Shown here: positions 31,336 to 52,520 of the stretch, piece by piece
Position numbering within the stretch: position 1 is the first letter of the stretch
Layout: each line of letters opens with the position of its first letter
Assembly: GCF_027580225.2 (NCBI RefSeq)
Contig: NC_073358.2
Span: 9,119,501 to 9,183,500 of the forward strand
DNA: 64,000 nt
From: Misgurnus anguillicaudatus
Taxonomy: Eukaryota > Chordata > Actinopteri > Cypriniformes > Cobitidae
Direction of reading: 5' to 3'
Notes under the pieces: model-generated
The model's input: only the letters and a program-made list of their open reading frames with translations
Databases searched by the model: none
What the model was told of the DNA's origin: nothing
Made by a program: the position numbers and the translations under genes

Positions 31336-34300
31336 TTAACAATTAAGCCCAAGGCCCCTAAATTTCCTGGACACAGTTGCTACAAGTGGATCCTGAGTGT
31401 CGGGGCGTTTACGTTCACGGGGCACAGGGGCCAGACGTGGCCCATCACGGTGCAGCGGCTGCCTCTGATGCAGAGCTTTCTTCACCGATTCATTCAACTG
31501 ACACCATAAACACAAGAGATTAATATCAGCTTTTCTAGGAATGCAAACACATTAACCTGTAATTTTATAATATATAACTGAATTGTTTCAAATAGTAAAT
31601 GAGCTTTAAAACACTTTCCAAAACGTTTTCCAAAAAACTGTTTTTGATTGGGTACATCCAATGTGCTTCACTCTTTCATAAGAACAACAGACTTTTTTGG
31701 GGAGAAATCTGTTTCTCTGGAACGTTTACATAACATATTTGCTATTAAAGTTTTTTTCAGAGCCAAGATAATAAAAATATTTATTACCAAACGTTTTGTT
31801 TGTTTTTGCCAATTTTTTGCTTTGTAGTCTGCAGTAATAACTGTTAATAATGGGGTTTTGTTTTAACAAGACAGCAATAGTAATGTTTTGACTGACTTTG
31901 TTGTCAACACATATTTTCCTAACAGTGTTAATCATTCAAATAAGCAAATGCAATCTTTTATTTGTATACCTGTTGTTTGCTTTTGACTATGCAGTCCACC
32001 TTAAATAACGTCATCTTCTGCTCTGGACCACTAACCAGTGAAGTGTGAGAGCCAGTTTGGGATTGGTTGACATTTTTGACAAGGGCCCACTTATCCAATC
32101 TAGTATAATTATAAAAAACATTCTTCTTTTTCTTAAAACTCCAATGCAAAAGTTTCACAAAATGTTTTGAGTATATGAGAAAAAGACACATTGCTACAGT
32201 ATAGCATCAAACTTATAACAAATAAATTCATAAGCATGTCGATCAGTACGTTTACAAACCTTGATACTTTTGAGACGGCTTGTTTAAAAGCTTGAATCTT
32301 TGCCATTAGCTGTTTTTTGACCGACTGCGCAGTGGCACAGGACATGATGTCAGACAAAGAGCATCCTGGGAGCAGACGCAACAGCAAAGCCACCACCTAA
32401 ACCAAGATACAAGCATTTTTATCAGATGTTCATCAGTATTCAAGTGATTATTGACATTTCCTTCCTGTTTTCTTGTTGTACAATCATGGATATAATCATA
32501 AATAAATAGTTGTTGCAGCTCAGTTGTTAAAACATTGCGTAAGGAGCGCAAAGGTCAGAGGTTCGATTTCCAGAGAGCACATATGCCATACTGATAAAAT
32601 ATATAGCCTGAATGCACTGTCACTGGGTAAACTTTTCTGGTTAAACTTCAACTTTTTTTGGTTAGAAATTAAAGTCGCCATGAAACAGAAGTAGCAATTG
32701 TCTTATGTACCCTATAGCTGAGTGAAACGGCTTCTAAAACGAAAAAATGTTTAGGCCAGGACTTGATTTCGTCCATCGAGAACTGATTGGATCATTGGTA
32801 GTTGGGCCACGTTGCTAATTGGTAATCGCTCTAATCTTTTCCCCAGGCATAAACAAGTTTCAGATACCCCTGTCCTCATGCCATTCCTTGCGACAGGAAA
32901 TAGAGGTCGAAAATAAGGCATTTCGATTATTGACTGATAACTTTTTCATTGCCACTAAAGTGAAATTACTAAACATAAGAGCCTAATAAAGATGCACTTA
33001 CAGTGGGATCACACCAGCCGCATTTGAGGCGTCAAATTCGCGTCTACTGCGTCTAGTTTGCCGCTTTAACATTTTAAGTTTACTCCCTTCATTCGCGTGT
33101 GAAAGCCGCACGTGAAATTTTAGTCAGAGACATTCACGTGGAAATTCGCATCATAGGAGGGGCTTCTGCGACTCCGCTCGGTTCCTGTTATCACATGACT
33201 ACTAGAGCAAGCTCCTGATTGGTTAACACGGCGCGTTTTTCTGCCAAAGTTCAAATTTTTTAACTCACGCGTTTTCCGCGGCAACACTCAATTAGTGGGA
33301 ACTAGATACGCGAATGAGGCGGAATGAGACCTCCAGACGCACGTCTTTACATTGACTTAACATTGAAATCACTTGCGCTTAATGCCTCCACCACAGCTGG
33401 TCTGAACGCAGCATTGTCGTGGGTTCACAACAGCTGCGTTTGAGGTGTCAAATTCGCGTCTACCGTGTTTAGTTTGGGGCTTGAACATTTTGAGTTTACT
33501 CGCGCGTGAAAGCCTAGTCATCGAGCCATTCACGTGGAACTTCGCGTCATGGGAGGGGCTTCTGCGACTCCGCTCGCTTCCTGTAATCACATTACTACTA
33601 GAGCAACCTCCTGATTGGTTAACACGGCACGTTTTCTGCAAAACTTCAAAATTTTCAACTTGCGCGTTTCCCGCGGCAACGTTCAATTCGCACCATTCGC
33701 GTGAACTAGATGCGCGAATGAGGCAGAATCGCGTATACCACGCATCGCTAAATGCCTCATTCGCGCTTAGAGACCTTCAGACGCATGTCAACGCGTCTTT
33801 ACATTGACTTTACATTGAAATCGTTCGCTTAACACCTCCATCACGGCATGTCTGAACACAGCATTACCGTAAGTTCACACCCGTCGGTTTGAGCTGCTTG
33901 AACATTTTGAGTTTACTCACTTTATTCACGCGTGAAATTGTAGTCATCGAGACATTCACGTGGAAATTTGCATCATGGGAGGGGCTTCTGCGACTCCGCT
34001 CGCTTTCTGTAATCACATCACTACTAGAGCAAGCTCCTGATTGGTTAACACTGAGCATTTATCCACTAAAGTTCAAATTTTTCAACTGCGCCGCGCTAAA
34101 TGCCTCATTCGCGCCGCGAGACCTCCAGACGCACGTCAACGCGTCTTTACATTGACTTAACATTGAAATCACTCGCGCTTGACGCCTCTACCGCAGCTAG
34201 TCTGAACGCAGCATTAGAGGGTTTTGCATCTGAACTCTATACGTAGTTGCTAGCAATTTCATGTTTCAAACAGAGAGGGCGATATAGAGGCACACATCAC

Positions 34301-37300
34301 AGATGGCAGCTTTAATAAAATTGGATAAATTCATTAATATAAATAATTTAGCTGTATTTGATTGGTTGCCTGTCCTATATTTTACAGTGTGGTAGCATAA
34401 ATCTTGCCTGGTCATTGGTGGGATCCAAGATAAGAACTCTGATGGCATCCTGCTTCACTTCTTCCAGTTTGTCCGTTTTGCTATAAGCTTTGGCTCGATT
34501 TTCATAGTACCGAACTGCGGTTGGGTTGTACTTTATAGCTACAGAAAACAAATCTCCTGCCTCTTGGTACTTCCTAAAAAATGAATAAAAAAGTAGTATC
34601 ATACAGGTAAATAAATATGTGCTCAAATGCATATTTAAACCCACTTGTCGTTGAATCTGTGCAACCCCAGCGCGTTGTGAATGACAGCTAGTCGTAGCCA
34701 GATATCCGTGTTGTGGGGATCCATCTCCTCTGCTAGCTGATAATCCGCCAATGCAAACATCCACTCGCACTGCTTAAAAAAACAATCTGGAAACCGAGGA
34801 CACACAGAGAGAGATTTTCTCTGGATGATACACGTTCTGGCTGTTACTTTAAAAGACACGGCCCAGACATTTCTTGAATTCTTTTTTTAATTCAATAAAT
34901 CTATTTGAGAGAAATATCCCAGACACCATGCCATTCAAAGTCTCAAGCCAACACACCTCCTCTGTTGATGAACAGCACGCTCTCGTCTTTCTGTTTCTCC
35001 ACGGCCTTGTTCAGCAGCACCACGGCTTCTCTATACAAACCCTTGGAGAAGCACTGAACCGAAAATCGTTGTAGGTGAGCACCAGCTGGGTTTGAGCGTC
35101 GTCCTCTAAAGCCTCCGAGATCTCCTGCATCTCACCCTGAGGTGCTTCTTCATCAAGCCCACACAATTCAACCGCAAGAACAAAGTCCTCGATGGCAGCA
35201 TTGAAGTCTTTTAGGCGGCGATACAGAATTCCTCTGTAAAAATGCAGATGTGCACTTTATCACACATTGTGGGGAGACCGGGGCTAGTTGTCACACATTC
35301 ACTTCAGCAACCTTTTCTCAGGGTGGGTTTATTTTTTGCAAATATGCAATGTATGGACACATATCTTAAATGCTTGTCTACAAAAAGCTACTTAAAAACC
35401 GCTAATCTTTTATGACAACTTGCCATCAGTCAGTTTTCAGGCTGTCACAATGGAACCTGCCAGCTATTTTACAAGGTGGCAATACATCTCAAAAAATTTT
35501 CTGGCCAAAAAGTACTGTAATTAATATGTATTTATTAGGGCTGTCAAAAGACTAATCAGTCTTGTGACTTTTGCACAGAATATTTTAATTACTTTCCATT
35601 ATTCTAAAATGTGAAAAATAGTAATAAAGATTTAATATGTGTGATAGTAAATTAACTTATGCTGTTTGCCGTAACATCATCTTTATTCAACCAACAAAAA
35701 ACAAATCTCATCAGATGTCATGACCCAAGCCTTACCTAAAGAGAAAGTACCGTGCTTTACCAGGGTTATAGTCCAGTGCAGTGTTTATTTTTCCCAGGGC
35801 ATCTGTAAGTTCTCCCATTAACTCTTTATCAACAGCTGCACGATGGTAATGTTCGGCGCTCTCTTGTAGCCTCTTTAACATCACGAGTGCCTCTGGATGC
35901 CCCGGCTTTAATCTGACTGCTGATCTCAGGTCATGATAGCACAATGCCATCTAGGGACACATATAGACCCGGGCCGTTATATAACAGACTCTTAAATTAA
36001 AAAAATTTTTGGAGGTTGTGAATAATGACCTGTTTGAGCTGTTGGTGCAGTCGGGCACTCAGTATGAAGAGATCAGCTGAAGGGTCACCCGTTTTCAACC
36101 AGTTACCAACCAGCCGTAGACAGTCAGAGTATCGGCCCAGTGCACTCAGACAAGCCAAGCTATGAATATATAGTAAAGGAGAGCATGATAGCCCTAAAAT
36201 GCATTTGTGCACTGAAAAAGGCCTGAATGTAATTGCATTGCATTAGTTATTAAACCAATCATATGTTTTATATATATTTTTTATTTTATAAAAAATAAGT
36301 AAACAAATATAAGGTATTTTTCTTTTGGACAGTCCATAGGGTATGAAAGTTTTTTTCACTGCTAATTGTATATTTTTAATACTTCTTTCTAAGCCAAACG
36401 ACTGGCACAAAGGTCTTTTTTTGTGTATATTCACACAGTTAAAGAGGGATGTAGCAGCACCTAGTGGTGATTTTCCTACTTTCACTTTTTAGCATGACAT
36501 TTTTATGTCTATTTCACTGCAATACATTTTGGGATCTAACAGTAAGTATCTGCTGATAGCTGCACTGACCTTCTCATGTGATAAAGCTGGAAAGCAGGTC
36601 TGATTTCTGCTGCTCTTGTAAAAGACTCCAGAGCCTCCAGGAACATCCCCAGATCATAGAGACACTGACCCTGCAAGAACGGTACAAAAAGGCACACACA
36701 AGACATTTTAAATCATCAAAAATGACCATACTATCTCAGGCTGGTATTTGCTGCTTGTTTACTGGTCTGGCGCCAGTCTAGCTGGCAAAACCTGAATGCC
36801 AGCACGGGTGTGTCGGCCACAACCAGCAGGGACATTTTCCACATGCGTTGGTTAGCCTTAGAAAACTAGGACCACCAGCAACCCTATGCAGCATTAAAAA
36901 AATCTGATATTTTACCCAGCTTCATTTGTTAATTAATTAAGCAAATAATGCAACAGTCCCTACTAAACTGAGAGTTCAAAAAGTACTTAAAGACCATACT
37001 TAAAGGCCTACTGAAGTGCCTTGAAGTGTGCAACTTTGTCCGTGTCCCAAATGACACACTTTGTGGACTTCCTCAGAGTGTGTGAAGCCTGCAGCAGTGC
37101 GGGCTTTGCCGAAAACCGCATCAAGGCTGCAGAGGGGGCGCTGATGAGCACACTTCGGAGCGTAAAAATGACAGATGGGACACCCTATGGACTTGTAGAC
37201 TCATGCTGCGTTCACACCAGCTGCGGTAGAGGCGTCAAGCGCAAGTGATTTCAATGTTAAAGGAATAGTCTACTCATTTTCAATATTAAAATATGTTATT

Positions 37301-40022
37301 ACCTTAACTAAGAACTGTTGATACATCCCTCTATCATCTGTGTGCGTGCATGTAAGCGCTGGAGCTTTTCCGCTTTTCTAAGCGGATTTAAAAGAGGAAC
37401 TATATTTTATGGCGTAATAGCACTTTTGGGAGTACTTCGACTCGGCGCAGTAACACCCTCCCTCTCCCATTATGAGAGGGAGAAGGGGAGCGGACTTTTC
37501 AGGCGAGTCGAAGTACTCCCAAAAGGGCTATTACGCCATAAAATATAGTTCCTCTTTTAAATCCGCTTAGAAAAGCGCTACGTTTTATTTTGTACCACCA
37601 AACTTGCTCGTATAACTACTCGTCTTAAATAGGAAAAACGTTGATGTGTTTGGTCACTTCTAACTTTAACTCTAAATGGTACAATTGAATAAATGGGGCT
37701 AAGCTAAATGCTATCGAAGCGTCGCAGCGCGCTCCAGCGCTTACGTGCACGCACACAGATGATAGAGGGATGTATCAACAGTTCTTAGTTAAGGTAATAA
37801 CATATTTTAATATTGAAAATGAGTAGACTATTCCTTTAAGTCAATGTGAAGACGCGTTGACGTGCGTCTGGAGGTCTCGCGCCGCGAATTAGGCATTAAG
37901 CGCGGCACGGTACATGCGATTCCGCCTCATTCGCATGTCTAGTTCGGCGCGAGTTGAAAAATTTGAACTTTGGCGGAAAAACGCACCAAGTTAACCAATT
38001 AGGAGCTTGCTCTGGTAGTGAGGTGATTACAGGAATCGAGCAGAGTCGCAGAAGCCCCTCCCATGACGCAAATTTCCGCGTTAATTTCTCGATGACTAGA
38101 ATTTCACGTGCGAATGAAGCGAGTAAACTCAAACTGTTTAAGCGGCAAACTAGGCACAGTACATGCTAATTTGATGCCTCAAACGTGGTTGATGTGAACC
38201 CACGGTAAGCGAGCAGGCGCAATTTAAAAGACACCTTCATTGCTAAAAACAATGTTTTTTTGTGTATTTGGTATAGTACAATGTGTTTGTGTGGTTTATG
38301 GTTCAAAAAACACATTATTTTCCACATACCATACATTTTTGTAGCTCCAGATATTCCCGTCTACCTGAAACGCACTGATTTTGTACAAAGCTCAACGATC
38401 TGAAAAGCGCTGTGTCCATGACGCTCCTTACCATGTTTGAAAGATTCGGTCACAATGCAATGCTAACAGGAGTTAACTTACAGGCTGAGTCCGAAGTGGG
38501 AGGAATTATGATAATGTCAGTCTTGTCCACGTCAACAGGCCCATAGTCTCGCGTAGCCAGACCTTCAATACTGAAGGTCTGGTGTTTTTTGCTGCTTTTT
38601 CTGGACAAAGCCCGCCCACGAGCTGTTTGACCGACATGTCAAACAACCAATCACAGTTTGTTTCATCTAGCGTCACGTTTCGGACTCCCCACAATAACGA
38701 GCCGGCTGGCAACAAGTCAGTTATTGAAATAACCAGCCGCAACCAAATAGTATCTAAATAAACAACATTACTCACCATAGGACAACGTTGTGCACTTCAT
38801 CAACAGCCACACCAATGAGACGCTCCCGTTAAACGTCTGTTTGAAGCATATCTCTCCACTTTTTAACACATACAAGCAATTCAGGAGAACCAAACTTTTA
38901 AACTCCACTAACTGCCTTAAAGAAAACTCTTGGACGTCTTTTAGAGAGTCGATGCCGCGAACTATGCATATTTTCGAGAATCCAATGTTTAGCTGATCAT
39001 GATAACTGCTCATTATTATCCACGTGAACACGACTGATTCTCTTCCTCAATGGAACGTCAGAGCTTTGTTTTCCAGGGACTGAAACTAATCGCGACACTC
39101 GCGTCTCCTGGAAATCCGTTTTTTTCCAACCAATCAAAGACGACTTTAACATTCTCACAGGGTTTCCAGAAAAGTGTACGAAAAACATCAGATGTTCAGC
39201 CAACCGTTTGTGGGCGTGACGTCTGAGGCTGAGACTAACAGGCCCAGGAAGTAATTTGTTGCCTACATTCCGAGTTTTTGTTGTAGTCCAAGAAAACAGA
39301 TTTACTTTGGAGAGGATAACTTGCGTCATTGTTTACTTTGGGGTATGTATCATTAACACTAATACATACTTACACAATACACACCAAAGGAAATGTAAAA
39401 TCGTGAATCGGACAATAGTGCTCTTTAATAGTTAGACCTCAAATGTGATTTCCAACAGCTGTTGGTTATGTACCTGCAGATAGTAAATGAATGCCAGTCT
39501 TTGACAGTAGACCTCAGTCTGTGGTTCCAGCATGCAGGCGTGTCTGTAATCCAGCGCTGCTGACTGGAAGTCACACTGCTGTAGATAAGCTTCTGCTCGC
39601 TTTACATAGACCTGGGTCTGCATATGGATCAAACATAAAACACAATTTATTCAGAGATTTAACCAAATAATTACCCAATCCCAATACAAGACAACAAATG
39701 CACATATTCATGCATCCACCTGTTGTGGCTGGAGCAGGATGGCCTTTGAGAAACAGCACACAGCTTTCTCAAACTGAAACTGCGACATGGCATCTACACC
39801 TGCTTTGTAACTAGATAAAGAATGAATCAGAGCAAGACTTCATGATAGATTGCATGTATGTTACTAGTCATGTTATAAATAGCGTTTTACTTACTGAATA
39901 TCTGATTTGTTTTTGATCAGGAGCTCCCCACTCATTTCGGGTTTCTCTTTAGATCCTGCGGTTTGAAACTTGGAGGCAAATATTTTAGATTCCCTGAAAG
40001 TCTGCCTGTGTGACTCAGACAT
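31336..40022 (-). CDS. Ttc16-like tetratricopeptide repeat protein
   Basis: Eleven exons on the minus strand: 40022-39895, 39810-39720, 39617-39474, 36670-36570, 36159-36030, 35950-35736, 35233-34957, 34786-34645, 34573-34408, 32396-32268, 31497-31336. Phases agree at every junction, giving about 561 residues once a one-base loss in exon 7 is allowed for (human TTC16 is longer because of an extended low-complexity tail). TPR-type helices are seen in YKAGVDAMSQFQFEKAVCCF, VYVKRAEAYLQQCDFQSAAL, GQCLYDLGMFLEALESFTRA, FLFRGILYRRLKDFNAAIED, INRGDCFFKQCEWMFALADY and KYQEAGDLFSVAIKYNPTAV; after them comes LLLRLLPGCSLSDIM, matching the human post-TPR block. TPR proteins scaffold partners; the function of TTC16 is poorly known. 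Exon 9 to 10 appears to use a GC donor. Exon 11 encodes a basic tail. Intron 9 and introns 3-4 carry repeats. Head to head with slc2a8. Confidence 0.88.
32508..32640 (+). repeat. tRNA-derived SINE relic in ttc16 intron 9
   Basis: TTGCAGCTCAGTTGTTAAAA resembles a diverged A box and AGAGGTTCGATTTCC a B box (about 32555-32570) at tRNA-like spacing. The body continues without further tRNA structure, so it is a SINE head rather than a tRNA gene. Confidence 0.6.
33001..34217 (+). repeat. Three tandem copies of a 350-450-bp element
   Basis: Units at about 33001-33413, 33414-33869 and 33870-34217 each contain TTGAGGYGTCAAATTCGCGT-type openings (the third is shortened), ATTCACGTGGAAATTCGCAT, GGGAGGGGCTTCTGCGACTC, TACTAGAGCAAGCTCCTGAT, and CATTGACTTAACATTGAAAT near the end. 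They are CpG-rich compared with the flanks and lie in ttc16 intron 9. An inverted fourth copy is at 37203-38215. Confidence 0.8.
34375..34408 (-). other. GC-AG splice donor of ttc16 exon 9 and read-through alternative
   Basis: On the minus strand exon 9 ends GACCAG and the intron opens GCAAGA (34407-34402). CAG|GCAAG is the typical minor GC donor. Joining to the TTTAG acceptor at 32398 keeps phase 0 and continues the family sequence (DPTNDQ then VVALLLRLLPG). Without splicing, the frame adds ten residues and stops with TAG at 34375, which could give a short isoform. The only nearby GT donor (in CTGTAAAA) would put exon 10 out of frame. Confidence 0.7.
35058..35066 (-). other. One-base deletion in ttc16 exon 7
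   Basis: The minus-strand frame reads LVLTYNDF, where the family continues A-V-x-C, but the sequence has GATTTTCGGTTCAG, one base short. With one base restored, the rest of the exon reads through Q-C-F-S-K-G-L-Y-R-E in frame to the next splice site. Exon length (277) is also one short of the phase-consistent 278. It is either an assembly error or a true inactivating lesion. Confidence 0.8.
37203..38215 (-). repeat. Inverted fourth copy of the 33-34 kb element, interrupted
   Basis: GCGTTCACACCAGCTGCGGT opens and GATGTGAACCCACGG closes it. Blocks such as GACGTGCGTCTGGAGGTCTC, AGAAGCCCCTCCCATGACGC and TTAACCAATTAGGAGCTTGC are complements of the tandem copies. A TTAA-flanked hairpin (37261-37835) splits it near its left end. 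Lies in ttc16 intron 3. Confidence 0.8.
37261..37835. mobile_element. TTAA-flanked near-perfect hairpin
   Basis: TTAA at 37257-37260 and 37836-37839 flank AGGAATAGTCTACTCATTTT and its inverted partner. The two arms (about 270 bp each) pair almost throughout, including ATACATCCCTCTATCATCTG, GCGTAATAGC and AGTACTTCGACTC blocks, around a short GGAG/CTCC-rich centre near 37470. Non-coding. Confidence 0.85.
38540..39330 (-). mobile_element. Repeat with possible helicase-like coding fossil
   Basis: CGCGTAGCCAGACCTTCAAT, followed by the hairpin TTCAATACTGAAGGTCTGG, resembles a common teleost element end. On the minus strand SLKDVQEFSLRQLVEFKSLV (about 38960) is followed, in another frame, by AVDEVHNVVLW (38807-38775). 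DE-x-H-N-V-V-x-W resembles motif II of RecQ-like helicase fragments carried by fish repeats. A donor-like GTGAGT follows at once. The frames are broken and short. Lies in ttc16 intron 3. Confidence 0.45.
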
Positions 40023-40859
40023 GACCTGGATTCAAGGCATAAACCTGTTCTCTATCTAAAATCTTTAAAATATTTAATCTAACAAAAAAACTTACAATTT
40101 GCGTCCACACTGAAAAAAACAGAGGCAGCACCAAACAGACAACACACAACAATATTGACCCTGGAAAACGTCTTAAAGCATATAGTAACTATGGAAACAC
40201 TTGAGTCATAAGGGAGACACTCCCACCAATTTTTTTTAAATGTTAAAAAGCAGTCTGTGATGTCTTTAAAAGCAAAAATAATTAGTCATGTGTTATCGTA
40301 TTTTTCATTTAATTTTTTAAACTTCTGTAAAGACCGAGCAAAATAAAAGATCTACGGGGCAAAATAAAAGACATGTGCTCTTATTTTGAAATAAATTCAG
40401 GAAGTGTGTTGCCAAGGGTTGCCAAATCGCAGTTTTCTCGCGTAATTAGATTACTTTTTATAATGTTTCCGCGAGCTGTTTTGCATGTCCGCCGATTGAC
40501 GCGACACCAATAAAATGATATTTAAATCCTGAAATGCGAGTTTTAACCCTTGTCAAAAACGGAACGTGATTTCTAACTTCAAAACCGACCTCGAAAATCG
40601 ATTGTACTAGTTTTGGGGGATGGTTTGGATGTGAATACCTGGCAACCCTGTTATTATTGTCATCGTGCACATCAGCTGATCACAATGAGAGTCTTTTACT
40701 GAATTCAGCCGTTTTTGCAAGTTTGTCTTCTATGGGATGTTGAAAGATAACGCGTTTTTAAGTGCACGCGCTGAACGTCATCTTTTTGCAACTGTAATGT
40801 ATGACGTGACGTGGTGATTATCTTTGATAACTTAATGTCACTTGTCACTTAAAGTTACG
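40023..40859. promoter_or_regulatory. Shared head-to-head promoter region of ttc16 and slc2a8
   Basis: The start codons of ttc16 (minus) and slc2a8 (plus) are 837 bp apart with no other gene between, so a bidirectional promoter is likely. No clear TATA box is seen. TGACGTGACGTGG at about 40803, near the slc2a8 start, resembles CRE/ATF-type sites. GTTGCC half-sites of the RFX type occur twice near 40409-40425 and once inverted near 40642. Motif calls are weak. Confidence 0.5.
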
Positions 40860-50353
<9,494 letters not shown>

Positions 50354-50735
50354 AAACAATGTTGCTTTAACACCGAAGTCTTCAGCAAATGAAATGATTG
50401 CATTGACCTTCCGGAAGTGTTTTGTACGTATGTTTACAGATCAAATACGTATTTGTTTAATCGAAAACTAACAAAATGTGGAATTATAATTGAATTAGGT
50501 TCAATATAATTTTGATATTGATGCACCATTGTGATTTTAGGTCTAATTGATTTTTGCTTGCAGGTTACATATAAGCAAGTATGTTTTTGAAGGAAGCGCA
50601 CAACTTCAAGAGTTTCGAAAATATTGAGATATCCTTAGATATACTTCTTATATTTTATAAAAATATAAGCTGTAGGTTTAGTTCTCAGTTTTATCTGTGA
50701 CTTAGGTGATGCAAAATGTATTAGTAATTGAAAAA

Positions 50736-50741
50736 AATAAA
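50736..50741 (+). terminator. slc2a8 polyadenylation signal candidate
   Basis: AATAAA 383 bp after the slc2a8 stop codon, followed by TG-rich sequence. It is the first canonical signal downstream. Confidence 0.55.
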
Positions 50742-51054
50742 ACATGTTAAATGCTTACTAATGACATCAAGAAACTGCAATGTTTTGCAGTTGCTCATAG
50801 CTTTTTATGGTTGCTGAACAATATTTTTTTAATGATGGCTGAACATTTTTAGCCTTTTTTGCTTTATATAGGGAGTGGGGTAAAATTAAACTGCACTGTC
50901 AAAAGTGAAGGCAGATGCTGTTTTGTCTTTAAGTTTTGAGTCTGTCGTTATTTTTTTTATTTTTATTATTTTTTTGCTACACTTTTATAGAGTGTGACTT
51001 TTGCTAAGCTTTTAAAAAAAACTTTTTATGCCTTTTTTAGATAGTATTGTAGTA

Positions 51055-51197
51055 GAGAGTTGACAGGAAAGTGTTGGGTGAAGATAGGGGAGCAGGATCG
51101 GCAAAGGACCGCCGAGAAGGGAATTGAACGTGGGTCACCGTTAGCGCACTGATGCTATATGCCGACGCACTAACCATGGGGCTATCGGCGCAGACTA
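51055..51197 (-). mobile_element. tRNA-derived SINE
   Basis: On the minus strand GCCGATAGCCCCATGGTTAG gives an A box and GACCCACGTTCAATTCCC a B box at longer than tRNA spacing, followed by a GGCGGTCCTTTGCCGATCC body and an unrelated tail. It is a tRNA-like SINE head rather than a functional tRNA, since the acceptor arm does not pair. Confidence 0.65.
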
Positions 51198-51332
51198 GCT
51201 AAGCGTTTTTATAACTATGTGCATTCCCTTAAAATTTAAACCCATAATTTTGGTGTTGCTAGCCCCATTCTCTAACAGTTAAGATACAGGAAAGCCAAAC
51301 TATCTGTAGTACAATATGATGCCTTACTATCT

Positions 51333-51980
51333 TAACCCTCATAAGCCCCTATTTTCCTGTATATATTACAGTTCCTTGGGGGTAAAAATGACCCCAGACA
51401 TTAAAATAGTGATTACAAAAAATATATAAATTTTTAATGATACAAATAATATATGTTTTTTTGTTTACTTCCCATCTATACATTAATGCTGTGTTTTGGG
51501 AGATATGAATTATTTTTGTACCCGTTTACCACTCAATTCCTCAACCACACCATTAGCTTACCTGTAAAATATCAAATTTTTATAAAAAATTCACATAAAT
51601 TTTGATCTAAATTTGATTTAAATTGTTTTTAGAAATTGATCTAGATTTTATGTGTTGAATTCGGCCATTTGGTGTTTAGGAAAAACATAAAAGAATTACT
51701 GTTTAGGAAATAAATAATTTCGACCAGCAGATGCCCATAGAGGCCCATTCATTTTACTGGATGTGGCCAACTGCTCGCATCGCTACTTTAGTGATACATT
51801 TTGTGAATTTATGTTTATATAAACATTAGAAAGGACATTAAAAATAAATATTATTTCAAATAGTATAATTTTGTTGTAGTTTTTGATGCATTTTGAAATG
51901 TCTGTTTTTACAAAATGCCACAGAAATTTGACTGCGTGTTTGCGTGTGTGTGTGTGTGTTTGTGCGTGTATGTATGTCTG

Positions 51981-52024
<44 letters not shown>

Positions 52025-52437
52025 AGCGCACACCTGTGTGAGTATTTTACATCTTTGTTTTGCATCTGTGGCTGTTTTTTTGCCAAATTCTGTAAAAAAA
52101 AATGCTCTCTGTGGCAGTCCTACCTTTGTGTGTTTGTGTGTGTTTGTTTGTGTGTGTGTGATTGAGCATGTATTTTCTATGTAAAAAGAAAAAAAATGAT
52201 TTTTTTCCGTTTCCCATTCTTTTCAATTAGGGTCATTTTTACCCCCAAAGGGGAGAATTAAGTGAATTTTTTTACGCCTCTTTAGAACGACCAAATCAAG
52301 CCCAGTTTTTTATATGAATCTTGACGATAATCTGGAAAAGTCACAAAATCTTATTCCACTTTGATGAAGGGAACCATGTTTTTAAACTAAAGAAAAGTGG
52401 CTTGGGGGTAGAATTAACCCCAAGGGTCTTATTAAGG
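51333..52437. mobile_element. Inverted-repeat element containing TG microsatellites
   Basis: TTAACCCTCATAAGCCCC at the left and GGGTCTTATTAAGGTTAA at the right are inverted. GGGGGTAAAAATGACCC (about 51378) is mirrored by GGGTCATTTTTACCCCC (about 52230). The interior carries the TG arrays near 51945-52022 and 52120-52160. No transposase is recognised. Confidence 0.6.
51945..52022 (+). repeat. TG microsatellite
   Basis: An imperfect TG run from 51945 and a perfect (TG)n from about 51982 to 52022, with a second shorter run at 52120-52160. Open frames with alternating Cys/Val or Thr/His across it are by-products. Confidence 0.95.
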
Positions 52438-52520
52438 TTAAACACAACGGTTCTTTCCTAATTTAAATTTCATGTTTTTCGTATCCGTTTCTTTGTGCTC
52501 TTCACAACTCTGACCTCTGT

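Noticed and set aside
51783..52184. Frames rich in His/Thr or Cys/Val
   Set aside because: Translations of the TG microsatellite.
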